Positions 17,401 through 24,218 of a DNA stretch of 30,782 bases are shown here, in pieces. The stretch's first letter is position 1. Each line of letters starts with the position of its first letter. The DNA comes from JACPLA01 sp035291905 (GTDB lineage: Bacteria; Bacteroidota; Ignavibacteria; UBA10030). The translations under genes were made by a program, and so were the position numbers. Where the stretch lies: the NCBI GenBank assembly GCA_035291905.1, contig DATDRF010000211.1:1-30782 (forward strand), in the 5' to 3' direction. The notes beneath the pieces are model-generated. The model saw only the letters and a program-made list of their open reading frames with translations. It had not been told where the DNA came from and made no database searches.

Positions 17401-17630
17401 CCAACGACGTCAATTCGCTCGCCAGCCCGAGTACCGTTCCTATTTATTATGATGGCGGAACGAAGCAATACCTTCAATGGAACGGCAGTCAATGGATAGC
17501 TGCCGATCAGGGCGAAGTGAACAAGGCGCTCGAGGACAAAGCGTACATCGATATGCCCAATCAGCCCTGGTTCACATTCCTGAGCCCGCGGGACATCTAT
17601 TTCGGGATAAGATTTTCTTTCGATCTGTGA
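14469..17630 (+). CDS. TonB-dependent outer-membrane receptor with carboxypeptidase-regulatory N-domain
   Basis: 1053-aa receptor. Signal peptide about 1-22 (hydrophobic core, LPGQ end), CarboxypepD_reg-like beta domain about 24-105 (GKISGTITDARTGDPL), then a plug domain about 110-225 containing LSVRGGGSDQTAFIVNG and GGFNAEYGNVRSGVINIVTK, then a long 22-strand-type barrel to the C-terminus (SFDL). The domain order matches SusC-like and related FCB receptors that import glycans, peptides or chelates using TonB energy. Start ATG 14469 has GGAG 5 nt upstream; GTG at 14463 overlaps that Shine-Dalgarno and is less likely. First gene of a five-gene run; the next starts 37 nt later. Ligand unknown. 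Confidence 0.92.
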   Translation: MKTLSRLSFFFLLFLFLVPALPGQTGKISGTITDARTGDPLISVNVVIEGTTMGAATNLEGFFVILNVPPGIYRVRASMIGYAPYTATEVRVAIDQTTDLQMQMQERSVEIEEVVIVAERPIVERGVSSSRANITAEEVANLPVTQVASVIGLQAGVQGLSVRGGGSDQTAFIVNGLTLRDERDNSPYTAVSLLSVQDIQIQTGGFNAEYGNVRSGVINIVTKEGELSKYNVGALVRYSFPTKKYFGMAPNNPGSYWIRPFLDDAVSWTGTKNGAWDEWTQKQFKEFEGWNSVSQTLLSDDDPTNDLTPQAAQQVFLWQHRKSFDIVKPDYDIDFGFGGPVPGISKELGNLRFYASGRYTSNQFAIPLARSGAVDHSGSLKITSDVGQGMKLMLEGLVGRNASVDRNQTGVYGSFGTSATSIGASMDRVSYIDTRLFTDSYWGRNYVNRMMFGAKFTHVLSASSFYEVSLQRFASDYHTYPGPVRNTSRVYLFGDNYYLDEAPFGFVPSPGDYSTTGIDKMRMAIGMSNARDSSKVASYTLRADYSSQLDRFNEMKAGLEFVLTDNNVNYGSVDLVLPSGRSTSKWHTYPKRLALYVQDKLEFEGMVANVGLRFEMSHAGGDWYVYDPFYRYFRGNASLGIDTSLQKEPTDIITAISPRVGVAFPITENAKLFFNYGHFRSMPQPEELFLIRRETASQSVIRLADPNLPLEKTVAYELGYEHNLLDMFLLRLTGYYKDVSDQSRQVSYVGYYSTYSVTTNNLYEDIRGLELSVNKNRGDWVQGFLNYTYMVSTSGYFGRATYYENPVDQKSDLRTNPQQSRPIPRPYARANVDFFTPVDFGPEVAGIHPFGDFRVNFLAAWSKGFHFTWVGGGSIPGVQNNIRWKDNFSCDMRLSKSFDVGPLDIQLFMDINNLFNLKQMATSGSTALGFVDAQDYENYMKSLHLPEVFNQYYGNIPGDDQPGDYRSTGVPFQPMVYTNDVNSLASPSTVPIYYDGGTKQYLQWNGSQWIAADQGEVNKALEDKAYIDMPNQPWFTFLSPRDIYFGIRFSFDL

Positions 17631-17667
17631 TGCGCTGATCGTTCTATTCGTTCTTCAAGAGGAAACA

Positions 17668-20196
17668 ATGATTACTTCCCGTCGTTACGGCGTTTTCATC
17701 TTGCTCTCATTCTTGACGGTTCTCCTTGCCTCGCCCGAACCCCTGTTTGCGCAAGGCCTGACGAAATGGATTCAAATCGGGTCGATGCATAACTGGTATT
17801 CAGAGAAGGGTTGGGAGATTGAAGAGGGGAACGTCCTTTCACAACAATACGGTCTCCGATGGCCGGCTCAGTACCAATACCAGGATATGCAGGCTGCCAA
17901 AGGCCTCTGGATTGGGACAACGAACTACACCGATGATAGAGGCATAAACTACCCCTTCAAAGTCGTGCACGTCGGCCCCCGGGTCAACGGAGACTTTGAG
18001 TTTTATCCTCTCCAATTTGACCTCTACGCGAAATTCGAACGTCCCCGGGTCTTTGTGGACGGTGATCCCTCGTTTGCAGCTCTCGAAGAACTGACGGCTG
18101 TCACCGACACGTTGAAGGCGGACCGAATGATGCTGACCGTCGCCAATACTGCGGTAGGCCTGACGATGACCCGCAGGATCTACGCGTTCAGTCAACAGTA
18201 CCATGACAATTATCATATCTTCGACATCACGTTTACCAATACCGGCAACACAGACGGGGATGCGGCGATTGAAACGCCCGGAAAGACCCTGACAGGGGTA
18301 TACTTCTACTGGCAATTTCGCTATTCCGTGTGCCGTGAAGTTCGCTACATGGTAAACAACTCATCGGGGTGGGGAATCAACACGATGAACGATGCGAGAG
18401 GGCCGTGGTATCCGGATGCGCCCACAGACATCAAAGCGCAGTTCAGCTGGCACGGATATCATTCGGAGGCGAGCAAGCCCCCGGGGACGTTTGACAACAT
18501 TGGTGCGCCGATATGGAATCCGGGACTTTCTTCGGGGTTCATTCCGTCAACCGATACAACATGGCGTCTGGGTGCTGCGCAGTTTGTCGGCAATGTGCAT
18601 CTCCATGCGGACACGTCTCCCTCAAACGCTGCCGACGACCCCAACCAGCCCTCCACAACCGGTTATATTGCTTCCGACGAGCCCGCCACGCGCAACAACA
18701 GCCAATTCAATTCAGCGACGATGTCAGACGAGTATCAGCGGCTGATGAGTGCAGGCCATGCAGTTCGTCACGCGTGGCTTGTGATGCCGGGAGGAAATTT
18801 CAGCCAGCAGAATGTCATGGCGAATATCGGAGCCGGGGCGCCGGGAGGGTGGTCCTCGACAATCGGATACGGTCCTTATACGATAGGGCCGGGTGAAAGC
18901 ATCCGCATCGTCTTTGCGGAAGGGGCAAACGGCTTGACAAGGGAAGAGGCCATCAGGATCGGCAGGCAATTCAAATCCGGTACCATCACAAACGAAGCGA
19001 AGAACGATTCGGTTTTTTTGGGCCGTGATCGCATCTTTGAGACGTTCCGGCGTGCCGTGGCGAACTATGGGGCAGGCTACGATATTCCCCAGCCACCCTA
19101 TCCTCCGCAGGCCTTCAATGTTACGGGAGGTGGAAACAAGATTGCCATTACCTGGCAGCCAAATCCTCTGGAAACCGCCAACGGATTTGTAGGGTACAAG
19201 CTTTATCGCGCAACCGGCAGATCAGATAGCACGTTTCATCTGTTGTTTCAGTCTGGAGGAACGGCCCCGACAGATCCGTCTGTCCAGTATTCTTCTTCAG
19301 TGGCGTACACGTTCGATGATGTCACGGCGATTCGCGGGATCGACTACTACTACTATATCACAGCATTCGGCGATCCGTCCGCAAACTCGGGTGCAGCCAT
19401 GACGCCGGCGGGGTCTCTGGAGAGCAGCCGGTTCTATACGCAGACGTACACTGCCGCAAATCTGAAGCGTCCCCCGGGGCGTCCGGTCGAGTATGGAAGG
19501 GACGCCCTGAATGTCGCTTCAGTGCTGATCAACGGCACGAATACCGTCGAGTTTGAATTTGCCGACAATGTTGGTGGGAAATCAGACGGCTTCAGTGTAA
19601 CTCAATTCTACATGATTGTGACAAAGCGGTTACTTTCGAATTCGAGTGTTGTCAGCGTCGACTCCATTGCCATTCCCGCAGCCCAGCTCCCGTTGAATTT
19701 TTACCAGACGGCTGTTGGGACCCGGCTTTCCCGCTCCATGACCGTTGCAGTCCCGACTGACACCACCGCATTCTACACCGCGTACTATCAGGTCAAAGCG
19801 GTCGATGTTTTCTCCCCCGGAATGGCCAAAATGTATCTTAACGGAACGGAAGTGCCGCTCCCTGCAGGCATCATCAGTCCATACAAGACGCGTATGGAGG
19901 CGATTCGCATCGCGCCGAATCCCTACATCATTTCCTCTGCCGAAAACGTCCTTCGTTTCCCCGATCAGCCGGATCGAATAGCCTTCTTCAACGTCCCCGG
20001 TAACTGCAAGATCAAGATCTACACGGAACTCGGTGAGCTGATAAAGGAAATCGATCATACCAACGGGACGGGAGATGAATATTGGAACTCTATCACGTCG
20101 TCGAATCAGGTGGTCGTCAGCGGTGTGTATATCGTTGTGTTTGAAGACAAGGATACAGGCGATCGGATCATCAAGAAGCTCGTCATCATTCGTTAG
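17668..20196 (+). CDS. Large secreted protein with FnIII module and variant T9SS-type sorting domain
   Basis: 842-aa exported protein: signal peptide about 1-29 (ends LFAQ), a long beta-rich region about 30-460 with many W/Y residues (TKWIQIGSMHNWYSE near the start), an FnIII module about 475-575 (KIAITWQPNP, YKLYRA, YYYYITAF), a second beta region, and a C-terminal domain from about 745. That domain begins with APNPY (749-753) and ends GVYIVVFEDKDTG...KKLVIIR, resembling T9SS sorting domains but lacking NPFNP. AGAGG lies about 6 nt before the ATG. It lies 37 nt after the receptor and 14 nt before the PorV-like gene, so it is probably a surface partner of the receptor. I cannot assign a biochemical activity. 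Confidence 0.82.
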   Translation: MITSRRYGVFILLSFLTVLLASPEPLFAQGLTKWIQIGSMHNWYSEKGWEIEEGNVLSQQYGLRWPAQYQYQDMQAAKGLWIGTTNYTDDRGINYPFKVVHVGPRVNGDFEFYPLQFDLYAKFERPRVFVDGDPSFAALEELTAVTDTLKADRMMLTVANTAVGLTMTRRIYAFSQQYHDNYHIFDITFTNTGNTDGDAAIETPGKTLTGVYFYWQFRYSVCREVRYMVNNSSGWGINTMNDARGPWYPDAPTDIKAQFSWHGYHSEASKPPGTFDNIGAPIWNPGLSSGFIPSTDTTWRLGAAQFVGNVHLHADTSPSNAADDPNQPSTTGYIASDEPATRNNSQFNSATMSDEYQRLMSAGHAVRHAWLVMPGGNFSQQNVMANIGAGAPGGWSSTIGYGPYTIGPGESIRIVFAEGANGLTREEAIRIGRQFKSGTITNEAKNDSVFLGRDRIFETFRRAVANYGAGYDIPQPPYPPQAFNVTGGGNKIAITWQPNPLETANGFVGYKLYRATGRSDSTFHLLFQSGGTAPTDPSVQYSSSVAYTFDDVTAIRGIDYYYYITAFGDPSANSGAAMTPAGSLESSRFYTQTYTAANLKRPPGRPVEYGRDALNVASVLINGTNTVEFEFADNVGGKSDGFSVTQFYMIVTKRLLSNSSVVSVDSIAIPAAQLPLNFYQTAVGTRLSRSMTVAVPTDTTAFYTAYYQVKAVDVFSPGMAKMYLNGTEVPLPAGIISPYKTRMEAIRIAPNPYIISSAENVLRFPDQPDRIAFFNVPGNCKIKIYTELGELIKEIDHTNGTGDEYWNSITSSNQVVVSGVYIVVFEDKDTGDRIIKKLVIIR

Positions 20197-20210
20197 TCTG
20201 CGGACCTCTC

Positions 20211-21266
20211 ATGAATCGTAAAACTCTACTTCGTGTCGGCTGGCTTTCGGTTGTCATCATTGTTCTTTGCTTCCCCTTGAAAGCCCAGCCTCAAGAAAAC
20301 AAGAAACTGGCTCAAACCGGAATGAAGTTTCTGAACGTCGGTATGAGTGCCCGGCAAGGAGGGTTGGCAGATGCCTTTACGGCGGCCGACGGGTACTCTG
20401 CCTCGATGTTCTACAATGTTGCCGGGATGGCCCACCTGGAATCGTTTGCGGATGTCTCCGTCGGATATGTGCAATGGATTGCCGATATCAAGCACTTGTA
20501 CGGTGCGGTCGCCCTGAGGCCGTTCGACGGGCTCTATGGCGTCATCGGATTTACGATCCAATCGGTCGACTATGGAGTGGTGGAAGCCACGATCCTGGCC
20601 CGCAACACAAAGGGGTACCTTGATATTGGCACCTACAAGCCCAGCGCCTATGCGCTTGGGATCAGTTATGCCCGTGCCCTGTCCGACAAATTCTCCATCG
20701 GAGGTAGCATCAAGTTCGTCTACCAGGATCTGGGATCGGGTGTTGTCAATGCCTCGTACACAAAGAATGTCCTCAATGAGGACTCCACCTACACTCCCGT
20801 GCGGGAAATCACCAGCGTCCTCGATGTGCCGGCCTTCGATTTCGGGATGCTCTATCGAACGGGCTACAAGAGTCTGACCCTCGGTGTCACGATCAGGAAC
20901 TTCTCGCGTGAGGTGGCCTACATCCAGGAGAGTTTCCAGCTTCCATTGACCTTCCGGATCGGACTTTCGATGAACGTTCTTGATCTGGCGGAGATGGATC
21001 CGGCCAGCCATTCTCTCTTCGTTCTCGTGGATGCCGAGCACCCGCGCGACTATCCCGAGCAGCTCAAGTTCGGAGCCGAATATCTCTTTTCCCAAACGCT
21101 GGCTCTAAGACTTGGTTATATCTTCCCTGCTGACGAGCATGGACTTTCGCTGGGTGTCGGACTTCAGCAGTCTCTGGTAGGTGCATCGATGGGCGTGGAC
21201 TATGCATACACCCCCTTTGGAATTTTCACATCGGTGCATCGCGTTTCCTTGCGTTTTGCTCTTTAA
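20211..21266 (+). CDS. PorV/PorQ-family outer-membrane beta-barrel protein
   Basis: 351-aa barrel with a Sec signal peptide (about 1-26, ending LKAQ) and the family N-terminal region: AQTGMKFLNVGMSARQGGLADAFTA with the N-x-A-G-M (FYNVAGMAHL) segment, followed by alternating amphipathic strands to a terminal FAL. In T9SS-bearing bacteria PorV shuttles cargo from the translocon to the attachment complex, while other family members are fatty-acid-transporter-like barrels. Its position in a receptor operon, 14 nt after a gene for a protein with a sorting-like domain, suggests a dedicated paralogue rather than the main PorV. No clear Shine-Dalgarno. Family call firm, exact role inferred. Confidence 0.82.
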   Translation: MNRKTLLRVGWLSVVIIVLCFPLKAQPQENKKLAQTGMKFLNVGMSARQGGLADAFTAADGYSASMFYNVAGMAHLESFADVSVGYVQWIADIKHLYGAVALRPFDGLYGVIGFTIQSVDYGVVEATILARNTKGYLDIGTYKPSAYALGISYARALSDKFSIGGSIKFVYQDLGSGVVNASYTKNVLNEDSTYTPVREITSVLDVPAFDFGMLYRTGYKSLTLGVTIRNFSREVAYIQESFQLPLTFRIGLSMNVLDLAEMDPASHSLFVLVDAEHPRDYPEQLKFGAEYLFSQTLALRLGYIFPADEHGLSLGVGLQQSLVGASMGVDYAYTPFGIFTSVHRVSLRFAL

Positions 21267-21268
21267 CA

Positions 21269-22564
21269 ATGACGAATACTACGACAGGTAGACAGCTCAT
21301 GCGTCTTTCAACTTTTGGAACAGGGCGGGCGGCAAAGGGAGTTCGTCGCGCGATCCTGTCGGGCTGGTCGGGGTTGGCTGTTCTCCTCGGCTGCAGCCTT
21401 TCCGTTTTTGGCGGCTGTGTGGAAGAGGAAGAGGGGAGTCTCTTCACTCCGAATACAACCTTCGGCCCTCCTCCTGTCATCACCGCCGTCGCGCCCACCG
21501 ACAGTGCCCAGGCAGGCGTCGATACCCTTGTGATCACCGGATCCAACTTCTCAACCGTCGCGGCGAATAATATCATCTTTCTCGATTCGTCTCCGGGATT
21601 TCCTATTCAGACGACAGCCACCCAGATCTCCCTGAGGACACCGCTTGTCATCGGTGACAGCGTCGCTGTCCGGATCGCTACTCGCGGGTCAGACAAAATG
21701 AGTAACACCCTTGTCTACAAGCTCACGGCAGCGGTTGAGTCTTTTGGACTCCTCGGACCATCCGACCTCGCCAATGCGATTATTGCCGATGCCACAGGGG
21801 ACTTGTACGTTTCCGTCAGCGTTAGCGGAGGGGGTGTTGGGATCAAGAGAATTCCGGCGGACGGATCCGTGAACTCCTATGCGCGTGACACTTCGGGAGT
21901 CGTGGGATGGACCGGGCTGAAGTTCGGACCGGGAGGATATCTTTACGCAGCGCGGGGTATTCGTGCAATCTATCGCTTTGCTCCTGGAGGAGGGGACCCG
22001 GCCGTTCTCTGGGTCGCTTTACCCGCAGGATATACCATCAACGACATCGATTTCGGCCCGAATCAGATCCTTTGGGCCGCCGGCAGCAATACGACCAGCA
22101 TCAACAGCGCCCGCATCTACAGCATTTCGCAAACGCCGACGTCGAAGTTCTTTCCTTTCGCGGCATCGGTGCGATCGGTGAGGGTGTTCAACAACTACCT
22201 GTACTTGAGTGCGTTTAAGGACTCCGCATGGGGAATTTGGCGGGCTCCCATCAACGTGGATAGTCTCGGGACACCGGAACTCTACTTTAATTTCAGTGCG
22301 GCCTTTCCCACCGAGGGATATACTCCCCAGGGGATATCGTTTTCATCCTCTGGGAATCTCTACATAGCGACGGATGCTCCCGCGGGATTTGTTGTGGTAA
22401 CTCCATCCAAGACAGTGATCATTCCCTATGCCGACTACGAGGAACTATTCGGCACTTCGGTCCGCTTTCTCGCATGGGGATCGGGGAATGATATCTTCGT
22501 GGCAACGGGGAACGGTGTGCTTCTAAAACTGAAGGCACGTGTTGCAGGCGCACCCTACTACTAA
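21269..22564 (+). CDS. Probable surface lipoprotein with IPT/TIG domain and beta-propeller
   Basis: 431-aa protein. After a basic N-region and hydrophobic stretch there are two candidate lipidation cysteines, C42 in VLLGC and C50 in VFGGC. C50 is directly followed by VEEEEG, an acid-rich leader like the export signal that sends Bacteroidota lipoproteins to the cell surface. Next come an IPT/TIG Ig-like domain (about 69-153, PPVITAVAPTDSAQAG...TLVITGSNF) and NHL-like propeller repeats (about 158-425: ANAIIADATGDLYVS, GLKFGPGGYLYAA, DIDFGPNQILWAA, GISFSSSGNLYIA, LAWGSGNDIFVA). It starts 2 nt after the PorV-like stop; an internal ATG at 21299 is also possible. It has no T9SS sorting domain. Likely a surface binding protein for the receptor system. 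Confidence 0.75.
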   Translation: MTNTTTGRQLMRLSTFGTGRAAKGVRRAILSGWSGLAVLLGCSLSVFGGCVEEEEGSLFTPNTTFGPPPVITAVAPTDSAQAGVDTLVITGSNFSTVAANNIIFLDSSPGFPIQTTATQISLRTPLVIGDSVAVRIATRGSDKMSNTLVYKLTAAVESFGLLGPSDLANAIIADATGDLYVSVSVSGGGVGIKRIPADGSVNSYARDTSGVVGWTGLKFGPGGYLYAARGIRAIYRFAPGGGDPAVLWVALPAGYTINDIDFGPNQILWAAGSNTTSINSARIYSISQTPTSKFFPFAASVRSVRVFNNYLYLSAFKDSAWGIWRAPINVDSLGTPELYFNFSAAFPTEGYTPQGISFSSSGNLYIATDAPAGFVVVTPSKTVIIPYADYEELFGTSVRFLAWGSGNDIFVATGNGVLLKLKARVAGAPYY

Positions 22565-22638
22565 AACCGGTGCGCGAAAGAACGGTTGGATTTCTTAACT
22601 CACTATCAATCCATTACCATAAAAGAAGGACAAGCCAT

Positions 22639-24039
22639 ATGAAACACATGAGAACAATTGTTGTACTGGTTGTTCTGGTTGCCGTGGCTGTCAGTCTGTC
22701 GATGGCCCAGCTCAAGTACATCGAGCGGTTCCCATTCCCGGACACGACAACCGCGAAACCATGGGGTACGACAAAACTTCCGTTTGGAGTCCTCAACGGC
22801 GGTCTTGGAGTTGATCCGGACGGCAAAGTGTGGTTCCAGCCTTACAGCAGCACGGGAGTCGATTCCATCAGCACGGGCTCCGCGTACATTGCCACAAGGC
22901 CGGTCTATGTGTTCAACCCCGACGGGACTCCTGCGAGTTTCTCTCCGATTACGGTTGTCACGGGACCGAACGAGAGCAACGTCACCGTCACTGATACGAT
23001 CCATAGCAGGCTCGGATACGGTGGCAACATCGATCCCTCGAGCGGCAATTTCATCGGTGCTTGGGGCAACTGGGCAGGGAAACCGGGCCTCCTGCTTTGG
23101 GAAATTGACTACAAAACAGGAGCAGGCGTGAGGAGAACCCTTGGTCCGACAGGACTCGGGACAAACTCACCCGCTTCAGTCGCAGTGAATGATGCAGGCG
23201 AGCTCTTTGTCGCCGGAGTCGTCGGCGCCCTTCCGGGCCTTGTTCTCAATCCCGACATGACCGTTGCCACGCAGTTTGCGGCCAGTATTCCTGAGTTCGG
23301 CCGTACGATTGCGGTCTCGGGAGACGGGAACGATGTGTATGCTCCAAGGTTCACTGCTAAGAAGACGTATGTGTATCACAGCGCCAACGGGTCCCTCGGC
23401 CCATATGCTCTTACGGACAGCATTCTCCAGAATATGTCCACTGAGGCGATCGCGATTCATCCCACGACCGGTCACATCTGGGCGAGCGCTGACTCAAGGT
23501 CCGGACGGGACACTGCTGACTTCAATTACACGTGGTCGTTGAACAGGTTCTATGCCTATGATCCTGTCGGTGGTACACTTGTCGACAGTTTCAGCGTTGC
23601 GACGACCTCGCACGGCGATACGCTGTGGAAGGCCCCCAGTTATCCGCGCGGCATAGCCTTCAGTCCGGGCGGCGACACGGTCTATGTCGCTCACTTTGAT
23701 GTGCCTGCACTCCCGGCAGTTGTGCGATTCATCAAGTTGGATCCCACATCGGTGACAAGGAAAGATGGAGTGCCGAATGGATTCGAGCTTATGCAGAATT
23801 ATCCGAATCCCTTCAACCCGACAACGGAAATCAGGTTCTCGATCACCGAAGGCGGGAAGACGACACTCATCGTGTACGATATGCTCGGACGGGCCGTGAG
23901 AGGATTGGTCAACGGAAACCTGAGTCCAGGCACGTATACTGCAACATTCAATGCCAGCGATCTCTCTACGGGAATGTACATTTACGTCCTGACGTCCGGC
24001 GATGCACGCCTGACAAAGAAGATGGTCCTGACGAAATAG
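22639..24039 (+). CDS. Secreted beta-propeller-like protein with T9SS type A sorting domain
   Basis: 466-aa exported protein: signal peptide about 1-22 (ends SMAQ), a repetitive beta region about 25-370 with propeller-like repeats (GGLGVDPDGKVWFQP, SVAVNDAGELFVA, AIAVSGDGNDVYAP, AIAIHPTTGHIWASA, GIAFSPGGDTVYVA), and a canonical sorting domain from about 380 to the end (NYPNPFNP at 387-394, VYDMLGR, final KKMVLTK). The start ATG at 22639 is chosen because AGAAGGA lies 8 nt upstream; a GTG-initiated extension from 22570 would mask the signal peptide. It lies 74 nt after the TIG lipoprotein stop and is followed by a terminator, so it is probably the last gene of the operon. No catalytic motif seen. 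Confidence 0.83.
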   Translation: MKHMRTIVVLVVLVAVAVSLSMAQLKYIERFPFPDTTTAKPWGTTKLPFGVLNGGLGVDPDGKVWFQPYSSTGVDSISTGSAYIATRPVYVFNPDGTPASFSPITVVTGPNESNVTVTDTIHSRLGYGGNIDPSSGNFIGAWGNWAGKPGLLLWEIDYKTGAGVRRTLGPTGLGTNSPASVAVNDAGELFVAGVVGALPGLVLNPDMTVATQFAASIPEFGRTIAVSGDGNDVYAPRFTAKKTYVYHSANGSLGPYALTDSILQNMSTEAIAIHPTTGHIWASADSRSGRDTADFNYTWSLNRFYAYDPVGGTLVDSFSVATTSHGDTLWKAPSYPRGIAFSPGGDTVYVAHFDVPALPAVVRFIKLDPTSVTRKDGVPNGFELMQNYPNPFNPTTEIRFSITEGGKTTLIVYDMLGRAVRGLVNGNLSPGTYTATFNASDLSTGMYIYVLTSGDARLTKKMVLTK

Positions 24040-24063
24040 TTCTTGTTTTCAGTAACTCTTCTG

Positions 24064-24103
24064 CAGAGGCACCTGGCTGCAATGCGGGTGCCTCTGTTGT
24101 TTC
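24064..24103 (+). terminator. Intrinsic terminator ending the receptor operon
   Basis: Perfect 10-bp stem CAGAGGCACC (24064-24073) with GGTGCCTCTG (24087-24096), 13-nt loop, followed by TTGTTTCC. It is 25 nt after the propeller gene stop and separates the receptor operon from the glycosidase pair. Confidence 0.78.
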
Positions 24104-24218
24104 CGTGGAGCTTCCCTTGCTTCTCCGCACCGGGTCGCGAGGGGAATTACCAATCAACCTGTGTCTTCTATGAACTGATGAGAACGTCTGCATCCGTGTG
24201 AATGAACGCGAGGGTGCC

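Noticed and set aside
17668..20196. Reading the 842-aa protein as a SusD homologue
   Set aside because: It has a Sec signal without lipobox, an FnIII module and a sorting-like tail, and no TPR-like helical pattern, so homology to SusD is not supported; only an analogous role is proposed.
20226..21095. Minus-strand open frame of 289 codons opposite the PorV-like gene
   Set aside because: Fully antisense to a gene with a signal peptide and family motifs; no own start signals.
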